From UBA4582 sp047630175 (GTDB lineage Bacteria; Pseudomonadota; Gammaproteobacteria; Pseudomonadales; Azotimanducaceae): 22,706 bases of DNA. Made by a program: the position numbers and the translations under genes. The notes under the pieces are model-generated. The model was not told the DNA's origin and searched no databases. It worked only from the letters and a program-made list of their open reading frames with translations. The stretch covers positions 1 through 22,706 of the forward strand of contig JBLHVI010000047.1 in NCBI GenBank assembly GCA_047630175.1, written 5' to 3'. Within the stretch, counting starts at the first letter, position 1. Every line of letters begins with the position of its first letter. Of the stretch, positions 14,467-22,706 are shown in pieces.

Positions 14467-16038
14467 TCAGGATGGCTCCGCCATCATCGCTAGGCTTTCT
14501 TCAGCGAAACCACTACCGGCCTCAGTGTAAAAATTAAACACGTTATTAATGCCTGACGCCAACAGTTCATCGCGCTCGTCTTCATAGCGTGCGATGGCTG
14601 CTATCTGACCGGGGAACTTAGCGCCCCTTAGCTGACTCGCAATATTGACATTATCTTCAATGGAAGGGCAAGCCAGCAATACCAAGCGAATACTTGAAAT
14701 ATCGAGATTTTCCCACAGATCGACATCCTCACCATCACCACTGAAAACGTGCATACCCAGCGCACGCTGGCGACGAATACGGCTGACATCGGCATCCATA
14801 CCCCAAACACGATCGCCAACGGCCTGGTGCAAAGCGTCATAAGCACCTTTGCCAACGCGACCCAAACCAATCACTAAGATTTCAACACCGACAGGCTGTT
14901 GCACAACGTCTTCACGCAACCGTTGCGGGCTCTCAAACCGCTTGATAATCTCTCGATGCTGACGATAGAAGCGGTGAGCTGAGGGATAGACTAGGCTGGT
15001 CAATACGAATGAACAAGCCACTGCCAATGCTAATATCACCAGCCATTGTTTCTCAAGCCAACCGGCTTCTACGCACAAGACCGCCACGATCAGACCGAAT
15101 TCGCTAAAATTAGTCAGCGCCAACGCCGCCAGATAGCTGCTTCTGGCACGCAACCGCAAGCCTACGAAGATGGCAAAGAATAACAAGAATTTTACAGGCA
15201 GTAACAGACTGAGAAGCACGGCACTGAGCACCATTTGTACATCTGGCAGTGCCACAAAACCAATGGATAGAAAAAATCCAATCAGAAAAATGTCTTTGAA
15301 GCTCAGCAAAGCTTTACTCAACTCTGCCGCCTTGGCGTGCTGACTTAATAACATACCCGCCGCCAGAGCGCCGAGATCACCCTTTATGTCCAGCAGACTA
15401 AACAATTCATAGCCACCCAACGCCAGAAAAAACCCTGTCAGCGGCAGCAACTCGCCGTGACCCGCCTGATCCAGAAGGCGGTAAAGAAGCGGTCGCGCGG
15501 GTATTAACAGCAGCAAACCAATGATAAAGGGCGACGGTAACTGCCCGGTAGAGACCACTAAAAACAACACCGCGACAATATCCTGAAACACTAAAATGCC
15601 AATGGCTATTTGGCCGTGGCGGGTCTTCATCTCGCCATTTTCTTCCAAAAGTTTGACAATGCATACCGTGCTCGAAAAGCTACACGCAAAGGCCAACAGC
15701 AGAGCAGCTTGGGCCTCTAATGAAGAAAAGTGCGCGATCGTTAGCACCGCCAGACCCAGACTGACAGCGCCGACTAACATTGTCCAAAGCAAGATATGTG
15801 CGATGGAACCGCCGTAGACTTCTGTTTTCAGCAGGTCACGTGGCTTCAGCTTCAGACCGATAGTAAACAACATCAGCGTGATGCCCAAATCTGCCAAGGT
15901 TTGAAGACCCGCTGCGGGTTGCACCCCTAAATAGTTGAGCATAAAGCCCGCCGCGAGATAACCAACCAGCGGCGGCAGCGCCAACAAACGGACCAATAAT
16001 CCGCAGCCGAAGGCAAAGATAATCCAAATAAAATCCAT
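14467..16038 (-). CDS. CPA2-family cation/proton antiporter with C-terminal NAD-binding (TrkA-N) domain
   Basis: A 523-residue inner-membrane protein of the Kef/YbaL type. About twelve hydrophobic helices occupy residues 1-355, with the family motif FQDIVAV (151-157) and the 'SFSSTVCIVKLLEENGE' segment (about 120-136). A cytoplasmic Rossmann domain follows at about 385-500, with VIGLGRVG (389-396) and a likely ribose-binding Asp in GMDADVSR (413-420). No TrkA-C domain follows; the protein stops soon after the nucleotide-binding fold. It likely exchanges K+ or Na+ for H+ under nucleotide or thiol control. It lacks a strong RBS (GAG only), lies 40 bp after the CoA-transferase and 33 bp before the dehydrogenase, and is probably co-transcribed with both. 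Confidence 0.9.
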   Translation of the reverse strand: MDFIWIIFAFGCGLLVRLLALPPLVGYLAAGFMLNYLGVQPAAGLQTLADLGITLMLFTIGLKLKPRDLLKTEVYGGSIAHILLWTMLVGAVSLGLAVLTIAHFSSLEAQAALLLAFACSFSSTVCIVKLLEENGEMKTRHGQIAIGILVFQDIVAVLFLVVSTGQLPSPFIIGLLLLIPARPLLYRLLDQAGHGELLPLTGFFLALGGYELFSLLDIKGDLGALAAGMLLSQHAKAAELSKALLSFKDIFLIGFFLSIGFVALPDVQMVLSAVLLSLLLPVKFLLFFAIFVGLRLRARSSYLAALALTNFSEFGLIVAVLCVEAGWLEKQWLVILALAVACSFVLTSLVYPSAHRFYRQHREIIKRFESPQRLREDVVQQPVGVEILVIGLGRVGKGAYDALHQAVGDRVWGMDADVSRIRRQRALGMHVFSGDGEDVDLWENLDISSIRLVLLACPSIEDNVNIASQLRGAKFPGQIAAIARYEDERDELLASGINNVFNFYTEAGSGFAEESLAMMAEPS

Positions 16039-16078
16039 TAAGAGCTCGTGTCCCCATCACCACCGGCAAAGCGCCCAA

Positions 16079-17509
16079 TCATGCCAACCATTCGGCCGAA
16101 TGGGAACCCAGAGGTGTGCTGGGCAACTGCCAACGTGGCGATGTTTCGCTCATCTGCAAAATCGGGCCTAGATGAGTCATCTTGCCATACGAGGAATCTG
16201 TGACCTTCAACAAGTCATTAAGATCACGCTGACTGATATCCATACCCTCTCGCGGATAATCGACCCGACTTTGGCGTTGCAAAAACATCGCTGATTGACA
16301 CAAAGATACTCGCACATGATAAGCACCTCCTTCCCGAGCTCGCCTGCCGAGTGCCAGCAGCGTGCCATAAGCCGCCAAGTAACCAGTGATGTAATCGCAA
16401 GCTGCTGCAGGCAGCAGCTGTGGACGGCCAACGCCATGCTCATCGGCAATGCCTGTAACGGCTTGTGCTAGTTGTTCCCATCCCGCACGGTCGGCAAATG
16501 GTCCCGTAAAACCATAACAATTCAATGAAGTGTATATCAAACCTGGACGTATCTCGGCCAATGCCTCGGGCGACAAACCGCGTCGGGCAAGCACACCCGA
16601 CCGGTAGCCTTCAGAGAAGACATCGGCACCTTTGGTCAGCGCTATCAACCGGTCTTGATCGGCAGAATTATCAAGATCTAGAAAACAGCTGCGTTTACCG
16701 TGACTGGTGTCGCGGACAAACATATCAGCTTGGGGCAGATGTGGTGCGGTGACCAACAGTACTTCAGCGCCATGCTCTGCCAGTGTTCGAGCGCATGTGG
16801 GGCCAGCCAATATGCGCGTAAGGTCCAAAACACGCAGCCCCTCAAGGGGTCGGCGTAGCCGGCTATACTTTGCTGCAGGCTCTGGTGGACTATCTGCGAT
16901 CTTGATCACTTCCACCAGCGGGACGTCGAGAAGCGCCCGTCCTTGTGGGTGTTCAACCCATTCTTGTCGAGTTCGCACCATCGCACCACAACCACTAACG
17001 GCAGCAATCTCGTTTTCCAACGCAAGCGCGTCCCAATCGGCGACAGCTCTGACTACAGCCTCCAAGCTGTAGTCACAATCAAGTACCTTTAAAAGCCGCT
17101 CTGCTAAGTGAGGCAAACCCACGTGGGGCAAAAAATAACGGCCATCACGGGTAAGATGTGGTGTCGAAATCTGTTGCTTTTCAAGCTGCAGAGCCCAATT
17201 AATAGATGCGCTGTTGGTTGCCGTTACTAATGCACTTTGAGGTCTATCCACGGCTTCGATGTTGAAGTAATTATAGCTACGCAACGCCGCCGCGGCATGA
17301 GCAACTCGCAAGGAAAGTGCCTGCCGACGCCCCGTCTGCAATTGCCAAAGATCGTTGACCGCCACCCCAATGGCTGACTGCACAGCCGCGCTAGCTTCTC
17401 CTAGAAGAAAACGCGTGGACAAAACAGGGTCTTGACCATGCATGCTGATTTTCTCTGACGGAGGCTCCAAAGCGCGCAACCTTAGCAATTCATTAAAGGC
17501 ACTGTTCAT
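16079..17509 (-). CDS. family III (CaiB/BaiF) CoA-transferase with unusual domain order
   Basis: A 476-residue protein of the CaiB/BaiF CoA-transferase superfamily, which moves CoA between carboxylic acids. The canonical N-terminal signature, PLEGLRVLDLTRILAGPTCARTLAEHGAEVL, appears only at about 221-251. The expected catalytic aspartate is Asp372 in ACDYITGYLAAYGTLLAL, and the usual C-terminal ending (lGsHsaeWLA) closes the chain. The first ~215 residues look like the back half of another such enzyme: GEASAAVQSAIGVAVNDLW (37-55), 'DGRYFLPHV' (122-130) and 'TRQEWVEHPQGRALLDVPLVEV' (180-201). So the middle/small-domain portion precedes the catalytic half. GGAGGAG precedes the ATG at 17509. First gene of a three-gene set with the antiporter and an acyl-CoA dehydrogenase. 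Confidence 0.85.
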   Translation of the reverse strand: MNSAFNELLRLRALEPPSEKISMHGQDPVLSTRFLLGEASAAVQSAIGVAVNDLWQLQTGRRQALSLRVAHAAAALRSYNYFNIEAVDRPQSALVTATNSASINWALQLEKQQISTPHLTRDGRYFLPHVGLPHLAERLLKVLDCDYSLEAVVRAVADWDALALENEIAAVSGCGAMVRTRQEWVEHPQGRALLDVPLVEVIKIADSPPEPAAKYSRLRRPLEGLRVLDLTRILAGPTCARTLAEHGAEVLLVTAPHLPQADMFVRDTSHGKRSCFLDLDNSADQDRLIALTKGADVFSEGYRSGVLARRGLSPEALAEIRPGLIYTSLNCYGFTGPFADRAGWEQLAQAVTGIADEHGVGRPQLLPAAACDYITGYLAAYGTLLALGRRAREGGAYHVRVSLCQSAMFLQRQSRVDYPREGMDISQRDLNDLLKVTDSSYGKMTHLGPILQMSETSPRWQLPSTPLGSHSAEWLA

Positions 17510-17857
17510 AGCTCCTCCACAGATCTCGTCGAGCCGACACGCATGATCGCAAGGCCAAGGTTGATAACAGAATCTCTCCCTAGCTTACTTGACATGCCTC
17601 TCTCATTTTTTACATGCACGACAACACGTCGGATGTTACCGGTGCCAATTTGAACCTAGCGTTACGGGAAGAAAATTGCAACATTATAATGGTATCAATA
17701 AAGGTCTCATGATCAATAATTCATCGATCAAAAATCCTGACAGACAATGGCGCAAACTTCCCTGCACATCTGCTATCCTCAATACTTGCTCGACCTATAC
17801 CGCCGGAAGTGGCATGTTATGTATGCCCACAACAGCAAATACTCAAGGAAACTCCTT
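17510..17857. promoter_or_regulatory. divergent region between the CoA-transferase and gdhA
   Basis: 348 bp lie between the two start codons if gdhA begins at 17858. A perfect -10 hexamer, TATAAT, is at 17685-17690 in the gdhA direction, but the 17-bp-spaced -35 position (TTACGG) is poor. Two GATCAA boxes occur at about 17712-17731 in a short AT-rich tract. The stretch 17747-17857 is in frame with gdhA without stops but shows no resemblance to the family and is best read as leader. No riboswitch was recognised. Confidence 0.4.
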
Positions 17858-19213
17858 ATGGCAGTATCAGACCACGTCGATATTGAGCAGTTTATGCAAG
17901 GCGTTGAACGCCGCAATCCCCACCAGACAGAATTTATACAGGCGGTCAGGGAGGTCGCCGAAGATATCTTTGAATTCATTAAGGACAAGGAAAAGTATCA
18001 CCATTATCAAATACTCCGGCGTATGGCCGAACCAGACCGGGTCATCAGCTTTCGGGTCTGCTGGGAAGACGATAAAGGCAACGTCCGCGTCCAACGCGGC
18101 TGGCGCGTACAAAACAACAATGCTATCGGCCCCTACAAAGGCGGCCTACGTTTTCACCCCAGCGTAACAGAGAGTGTCCTTAAGTTTTTAGCGTTTGAGC
18201 AAACCTTTAAGAACAGCCTAACAGGTCTGCCCATGGGCGGCGGCAAGGGTGGTTCTAACTTCAACCCTAAAGGTAAATCAGAGCACGAAATCATGCGCTT
18301 TTGCCAATCATTCATGACAGAACTGTATCGTCATGTGGGCGCCGATATCGATGTGCCAGCGGGTGATATCGGTGTTGGGGCCAGAGAAATTGGCTTTATG
18401 TTTGGTCAATACAAACGTATCACTAACAACTTTACAGGGGTTCTCACCGGTAAAGGTATGTCCTTCGGCGGCAGTCAGGTGCGTACCGAAGCCACAGGCT
18501 ACGGCGCTGTCTACTTCTTAGACTATATGTTGAAGCACATTCATAAGGACATCAATGGTATGTCAGCGGTTATATCCGGTTCAGGCAATGTCGCTACGCA
18601 CGCTGCCGAGAAATTACTGCAGCTGGGCGGTAAAGTTATCACCCTGTCTGACTCAAAAGGCTTTGTGCATGACCCCGCTGGCATGAGCCAAGAGAAAATA
18701 GATTGGGTGAAACATCAAAAGACCGTTGTACGTGGCTCTCTTGAGTCGTACTGCGAGCAGTTCCCCGGTTCCAGCTTCCATGCTGGTGAGCGACCTTGGG
18801 GAATCGTTTGCGATCTTGCCCTGCCTTGTGCCACTCAGAACGAACTCAATGGCAGTGAGGCCGCGCTACTCATCAAAAACGGCTGTATCGGCGTATCGGA
18901 AGGCGCGAATATGCCGACAGATCTGGCGGGTATCAAAGTATTCAAAGACGCCGGCATTTGCTACGCCCCTGGCAAAGCATCAAACGCCGGTGGCGTCGCT
19001 GTCTCTGGCCTTGAAATGAGCCAGAACTCCGCGCGTATCGCTTGGGAAGAATCAACCCTGCAGGAACAGTTACGCAACATAATGAAAGGCATTCATGATC
19101 GGTGTGTTGAACATGGTGACCGAGGTGATGGTACTGTCGATTATGTCAAAGGTGCGAACATAGCGGGTTTCGTCAAAGTCGCAGAGGCCATGCTGGCCTA
19201 CGGGGTAGTTTAG
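17858..19213 (+). CDS. gdhA: NADP-type glutamate dehydrogenase
   Basis: This enzyme interconverts 2-oxoglutarate plus ammonia and L-glutamate in the cytoplasm, usually in the assimilatory direction with NADPH. From the ATG at 17858 it has 451 residues, the normal size of the hexameric GdhA class. Motifs: GPYKGGLRFHPSV (91-103), the catalytic-lysine loop GLPMGGGKGGS (123-133, Lys130), PAGDIGVGAREIGFM (167-181) and the dinucleotide-binding GSGNVA (241-246). AAGGAA lies before this ATG. An earlier in-frame ATG at 17747 would add 37 residues with no family counterpart, so it is rejected. Coenzyme choice is from family resemblance only. Confidence 0.95.
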   Translation: MAVSDHVDIEQFMQGVERRNPHQTEFIQAVREVAEDIFEFIKDKEKYHHYQILRRMAEPDRVISFRVCWEDDKGNVRVQRGWRVQNNNAIGPYKGGLRFHPSVTESVLKFLAFEQTFKNSLTGLPMGGGKGGSNFNPKGKSEHEIMRFCQSFMTELYRHVGADIDVPAGDIGVGAREIGFMFGQYKRITNNFTGVLTGKGMSFGGSQVRTEATGYGAVYFLDYMLKHIHKDINGMSAVISGSGNVATHAAEKLLQLGGKVITLSDSKGFVHDPAGMSQEKIDWVKHQKTVVRGSLESYCEQFPGSSFHAGERPWGIVCDLALPCATQNELNGSEAALLIKNGCIGVSEGANMPTDLAGIKVFKDAGICYAPGKASNAGGVAVSGLEMSQNSARIAWEESTLQEQLRNIMKGIHDRCVEHGDRGDGTVDYVKGANIAGFVKVAEAMLAYGVV

Positions 19214-19225
19214 TACCAAAATGCA

Positions 19226-19248
19226 GTCAGGGCAGTCAATGTCCTGAC
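19226..19248 (+). terminator. weak stem-loop after gdhA
   Basis: GTCAGG (19226-19231) pairs with CCTGAC (19243-19248) with an 11-base loop, 12 bases after the gdhA stop. Only ACATTTC follows, not a T-run. The convergent deaminase-like gene ends at 19315, so a stop is expected in this gap, but the structure alone is weak. Confidence 0.25.
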
Positions 19249-19314
19249 ACATTTCAATTCCACGCTAGTTGTTTTGCTAACCCAGAACGCATTGCGTTAT
19301 ACGTTCCACTTGGC

Positions 19315-20949
19315 TTAGTCGTATTGCTTGCGCATCAACCACAGCAGATGCGAGATATATGGTCGGCGTGTCTCTCGGGTAGCGACCATTAGCAGTTTAG
19401 TAATTTTCAGATTCTGCGGGTCTGAAAACAGTATCAACAACAACTCCTGAATGAAATTGGTTTGCAACGTCACATAATTGTCCGTTCCAACACCTAATTC
19501 AACGCCCTTTTTTTCCCACCATGAAAACGGGTGATCTTTGTAATCGGGAAAGCTACCCGTCAGCTTTAAGTTCGAGCTAGGCAACGCTACCAAGGATATC
19601 TGTTTATCCAGCATACGATTTAAAATATCGTGCTGGTACTGCTCTATCTCACGTGCCGTATGAAACTTGGTTTTGACAAAATCCCGCGTCTCAACATCAT
19701 TCAGCGGTTGGCCCGCTAATAACTTTTCTTTTACCACCTCGTTGCTCCACTCCATATCAACAATTTCTTCATAGTCAATGGAACCCAGCACCAAGGGGAG
19801 AGACTGCTGATTGAGATCCAACACTCGCTGGTAAAAATGATGAAAATAATAATTTGGATTAATCCCCAAACTCAACCCGTGCTCAATGGTGTCGACGTGC
19901 CACATGTTCATCGCGTTATCGACCGATTGAACACCTTTTCTCAGGGTCTTCCACGTTTCTCCGTGGTGACTTCTGACCCGAAAACCAACACCTTGGAGTT
20001 TGCGCAAACCACGCTTCATATCCTGGAAATGGGCCTTACGATAAAAGTCCTTCTCATCGCCAACGGTATCAATCTCACATAAATGTGGCTTGAGTTTAGG
20101 GTGGTTGTTGAGCAGGGCTAGAATCGTATCTACTTGATGACTGAAGTGCTCAGTTTTTGACGCGTAGTGCTCTTGATCGTAAAACAACGCCTCCTTGCGA
20201 AAACTGGGCGAAAGAATAAATTCGAAAAACGGATGAGTGCGTTGGAAATCCATAAAACCATCGTACAGTCCGAGCACGACATCGGCTTCCGTAACATTCT
20301 CAGCACCGGGAATTTGTTCAGCTGATATACCCGACGACCTCGTTAAGGTGAATTTAAGACGGATCTTGCCAACGTTATACTTATCATACAGCGTACTTGC
20401 CATATGGTACGCAGCTTCGCGATGCACCTCGCGGGAGATCAAAATGGTCTTGGCAAGATAAAGGATTTGCAAATATGTTGAGAACTGCTCTCCTTCTTTC
20501 AACGTGATTAATCGTTCTACGTCTGCCACACTATTAATGGGCAGTGCCTGCGAACCATAAACTTCAACGATTTTTTCTTCGAGCTGCTGACGCCCGGGGC
20601 CAGCGAGAATAGCGCGTAAACGAGGATAAATAAACTCAGGAGATAAGGACCCAGTGAGATGAATATGCTCTTCATGGTAGGGCAATGGGAAATTTTTCAG
20701 AAATTGAAATAACGCGCCCGCGATACAGGAATTGAGTAACTCGCTGACCGGAATTTCGTCCTGATGGAAGCGCCACAAATTACGCCTGAACGCCTGCACC
20801 TCGTCATAAAGTTCAATGTCTGCCTTTAAGCTACGATTTAGGCACAGCAATTCCAGCGTGTCATCCAAGTTGATCCCGTTAGTTTCACTGATCACCTGCA
20901 CAAGCAAGGGTGTAAGCCGCTCAACCATATCTGGGTATTGGCACTGCAT
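19315..20949 (-). CDS. divergent adenosine-deaminase-superfamily protein
   Basis: A 544-residue amidohydrolase-fold protein, clearly longer than classical adenosine deaminases (about 330-350). The metal and catalytic residues of the ADA family can be placed: His95 and His97 in EEHIHLTGS, the HxGE element His328/Glu331 in RSHHGETW, the catalytic histidine His357 in TIEHGLSL, the loop LPSSN (456-460; 'CPxSN' in ADA) and the zinc-binding Asp490 in GVGTDNYV. ADA has two adjacent aspartates there, the second contacting the purine; here it is Asn491. About 90 residues precede the first histidine motif, without a signal peptide. It is probably a cytoplasmic zinc deaminase or related hydrolase with a changed substrate. 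It starts 20 bp after the upstream acyl-CoA dehydrogenase, in the same direction. Confidence 0.8.
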   Translation of the reverse strand: MQCQYPDMVERLTPLLVQVISETNGINLDDTLELLCLNRSLKADIELYDEVQAFRRNLWRFHQDEIPVSELLNSCIAGALFQFLKNFPLPYHEEHIHLTGSLSPEFIYPRLRAILAGPGRQQLEEKIVEVYGSQALPINSVADVERLITLKEGEQFSTYLQILYLAKTILISREVHREAAYHMASTLYDKYNVGKIRLKFTLTRSSGISAEQIPGAENVTEADVVLGLYDGFMDFQRTHPFFEFILSPSFRKEALFYDQEHYASKTEHFSHQVDTILALLNNHPKLKPHLCEIDTVGDEKDFYRKAHFQDMKRGLRKLQGVGFRVRSHHGETWKTLRKGVQSVDNAMNMWHVDTIEHGLSLGINPNYYFHHFYQRVLDLNQQSLPLVLGSIDYEEIVDMEWSNEVVKEKLLAGQPLNDVETRDFVKTKFHTAREIEQYQHDILNRMLDKQISLVALPSSNLKLTGSFPDYKDHPFSWWEKKGVELGVGTDNYVTLQTNFIQELLLILFSDPQNLKITKLLMVATRETRRPYISHLLWLMRKQYD

Positions 20950-20969
20950 GGAATCGCCTATTAGCCGCT

Positions 20970-22127
20970 CTAAAAAGATCGGGGCATTTTCAAAACATGC
21001 TCGCCGATGTAGCTCAAAATCAAATTCGTCGAGATAGGCGCTATCTGGTACAACCGCGTCTCGCGAAACTTACGCTCAATATGATACTCCTTAGCAAACG
21101 CGAAACCGCCAAAGGTTTGCATGCAAACATCGCCAGCTCGCCATGACGCTTCCGACGCAAGCATCTTCGCCATATTCGCCTCAGCACCGCAAGGCTCTCC
21201 CGCATCAAACATTCGCGCGGCCTTTTCTACCATTAAACCTGCTGCCTCAATGTCGGCATAGCAGCGCGCAATCGGGAATTGCACACCCTGGTTCTGGCCG
21301 ATAGGCCGGTCAAAGACAACCCGTTCGTTAGCATAATGACTGGCTTTGTCCACGAAGTAACGCCCGTCACCCACACATTCAGCCGCAATTAATATACGCT
21401 CTGCATTCATGCCATCGAGAATTACCTTGAAACCCTCGCCCTCCTTGCCCAGCAAGTTGGCCGCCGGAATACGCAAATCATCAAAAAACAACTCACATGA
21501 ATGGTGATTAATCATCGACTCAATGGGTTTAATGGTCAGCCCGTTGCCGACCGCCGCAGCAACATCAACAATAAAAGCGGATAGTCCCTCAGTTTTCTTT
21601 TTGGTGTGCTCCTTAGGCGTCGTCCGCGCCAGCAACACCATCAGGTCAGTATGCTCGATCCGGCTTATCCATACTTTCTGACCATTGACGATATAATCAT
21701 CGCCTTCCTTTCGGGCAAAGGTTTTGAGGCTAGTTGTATCTGTACCTGTTGTGGGCTCTGTCACCCCGAAACTTTGCAACCGTAATTCACCTGCGGCAAT
21801 CTTTGGTAGGTAGTAGCTTTTTTGCGCTTCGCTACCATGTCGCAACACTGATCCCATCACATACATCTGGGCATGGCAGGCACCTGCATGTGCGCCAGAC
21901 CGACAGACCTGCTCCATGACCACGGACGCCTCGACGACACCCAGCCCAGAACCCCCATATTCCTCGGGGATCAAGATTGTTAAAAAGCCTGACTCTGTCA
22001 GTTCCTTGACAAATTCTGTAGGGAAACCACGGGTTCGATCCAGCTCCAACCAATAATCCTCGCCATAACTTTCACACAGCTGTTTGACGGATTCGCGAAT
22101 GCTGGCCAGATCACTGGATGTTGTCAT
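20970..22127 (-). CDS. acyl-CoA dehydrogenase (lacks the C-terminal Glu; helix-G Glu type)
   Basis: A 385-residue flavoprotein. Recognisable features are IPEEYGGSGLG (53-63), the FAD/substrate motif QSFGVTEPTTGTDTTSL (118-134), NGQKVWIS (148-155) and QTFGGFAFAKEY (337-348). At the position of the medium-chain catalytic Glu the sequence is YQIAPIST (Pro364), so that base is absent. Glu243 in MNAERILIAAE occupies the helix-G position used by isovaleryl-CoA dehydrogenase. This subfamily, ending in 'APISTNLILSYIGEHVL', is common in aerobic proteobacteria. GAGGT lies 7 bases before the ATG at 22127. It is divergent from the MBL-fold gene and followed 20 bp later by the deaminase-like gene. Confidence 0.92.
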   Translation of the reverse strand: MTTSSDLASIRESVKQLCESYGEDYWLELDRTRGFPTEFVKELTESGFLTILIPEEYGGSGLGVVEASVVMEQVCRSGAHAGACHAQMYVMGSVLRHGSEAQKSYYLPKIAAGELRLQSFGVTEPTTGTDTTSLKTFARKEGDDYIVNGQKVWISRIEHTDLMVLLARTTPKEHTKKKTEGLSAFIVDVAAAVGNGLTIKPIESMINHHSCELFFDDLRIPAANLLGKEGEGFKVILDGMNAERILIAAECVGDGRYFVDKASHYANERVVFDRPIGQNQGVQFPIARCYADIEAAGLMVEKAARMFDAGEPCGAEANMAKMLASEASWRAGDVCMQTFGGFAFAKEYHIERKFRETRLYQIAPISTNLILSYIGEHVLKMPRSF

Positions 22128-22299
22128 GTTACTACCTCACATATTCTTTAAGTGGTCGTATGATAACCAAAAATTCAGCTGAAAACAGCGATCCTGCTTA
22201 GCCTTGTACGCGCTCTCCCGTCTGGGTGGATTTAGGCGGCAGAAATTGGGTATAGTCGATCACCCGTTCAATTTCATTCAGGTGCTAAGGGAGATAAGC

Positions 22300-22706
22300 A
22301 TGCAGCAATGGCAGATAGGCAACGTCAAAATAACCCGCGTCGTGGAGATGCAGGTAGCCGGTGGTACGCGTTTTCTGCTGCCCCAAGCAACGCCCGAGGC
22401 AGTCACACCTCTTAAATGGTTAGCACCACACTTTGTTGATGAAAACGGCAGGCTCATTATGAGCATTCATGCCCTAATTATTGAGACTCCGGTTCGAAAA
22501 ATCATGGTGGACACCTGCATAGGGAATGACAAAGAACGTAATGTACCCGGCTGGAACAAGCTACAGCTGCCCTTCTTAACCGACCTTGCAAGTGCTGGCT
22601 ATCCTCGCGAAGAGATCGATACGGTGCTGTGCACGCATTTGCATGTTGATCACGTGGGCTGGAACACCATGCTGGTTGATGGTCAGTGGGTGCCTACTTT
22701 CCCCAA
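22300..22706 (+). CDS. MBL-fold metallo-hydrolase, cut off by the window end
   Basis: The ATG at 22300 is preceded by AAGGGAG at good spacing, and the frame stays open to the last base, giving 135 residues of an incomplete protein. The metal-binding signature HLHVDH (113-118; THLHVDHVGWNT) is complete. Before it comes the strand 'ALIIETPVRKIMVDTCIGND' typical of cytoplasmic metallo-beta-lactamase-fold hydrolases of about 280-300 residues. The remaining metal ligands lie beyond the window. The substrate is unknown; lactonase- or thioesterase-like activity is possible. Divergent from the acyl-CoA dehydrogenase with 172 bp between starts. Confidence 0.88.
   Translation, partial: MQQWQIGNVKITRVVEMQVAGGTRFLLPQATPEAVTPLKWLAPHFVDENGRLIMSIHALIIETPVRKIMVDTCIGNDKERNVPGWNKLQLPFLTDLASAGYPREEIDTVLCTHLHVDHVGWNTMLVDGQWVPTFP

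Noticed and set aside
17747..17857. N-terminal extension of glutamate dehydrogenase
   Set aside because: The extra 37 residues have no counterpart in the family, and a good ribosome binding site lies before the ATG at 17858.
1..22706. CRISPR array, prophage, insertion sequence, rRNA or tRNA
   Set aside because: No regularly spaced direct repeats with unique spacers, no transposase or phage proteins, and no tRNA-like cloverleaf sequence was found by reading.

Overview
The window reads as an ordinary chromosomal stretch of a gammaproteobacterium. OxyR with the classical GHCLRDxA-type redox loop, a peroxiredoxin-glutaredoxin hybrid, an NADP-type glutamate dehydrogenase of about 450 residues, and several acyl-CoA enzymes (two acyl-CoA dehydrogenases, a family III CoA-transferase, an ACAD10/11-like phosphotransferase, a GST and a PhyH dioxygenase) fit an aerobic, lipid- or organic-acid-degrading and probably marine lineage such as Halieaceae or Spongiibacteraceae. 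That placement is inferred from gene content, not from a marker-gene tree. I see no prophage, transposase, CRISPR array, rRNA or tRNA.

Layout. Positions 1-627 hold no convincing gene beyond a possible C-terminal tail at 1-99. Then, on the minus strand, come a DegT-type sugar aminotransferase (628-1737), a GST and an APH-like kinase that are translationally coupled (1898-3630), and korB-korA (3781-6653), whose frames overlap by ATGA. The korA leader carries an imperfect 16-bp tandem repeat. A membrane-anchored coiled-coil/FHA protein follows (6817-7818). A Prx-Grx hybrid (minus, 7987-8724) and oxyR (plus, 8957-9859) form a divergent oxidative-stress pair, with a perfect palindrome over the oxyR promoter. 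A helical-repeat exported protein and a PhyH dioxygenase form a minus-strand pair (9932-11268).

On the plus strand, a two-CBS-domain protein (11426-11839) precedes a 385-residue protein that I do not recognise (11959-13116). That protein carries five dispersed copies of the motif G[KR]AxFxS[RK]D[IV]. A minus-strand set follows: CoA-transferase, CPA2 cation/proton antiporter with an NAD-binding domain, acyl-CoA dehydrogenase (13291-17509). gdhA is next on the plus strand (17858-19213). An acyl-CoA dehydrogenase and a divergent adenosine-deaminase-superfamily protein form a minus-strand pair (19315-22127). A metallo-beta-lactamase-fold hydrolase runs off the right end.

How it works together. 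Most of the enzymes handle acyl-CoA thioesters or 2-oxoacids: KorAB oxidises 2-oxoacids to acyl-CoA, the CoA-transferase and dehydrogenases act on acyl-CoAs, and GdhA links 2-oxoglutarate to nitrogen. OxyR and Prx-Grx provide peroxide defence. The least explained items, and the best candidates for something undescribed, are the five-motif protein, the deaminase-like protein with a changed substrate-side aspartate, the CoA-transferase with apparently rearranged halves, and the korA leader repeat.
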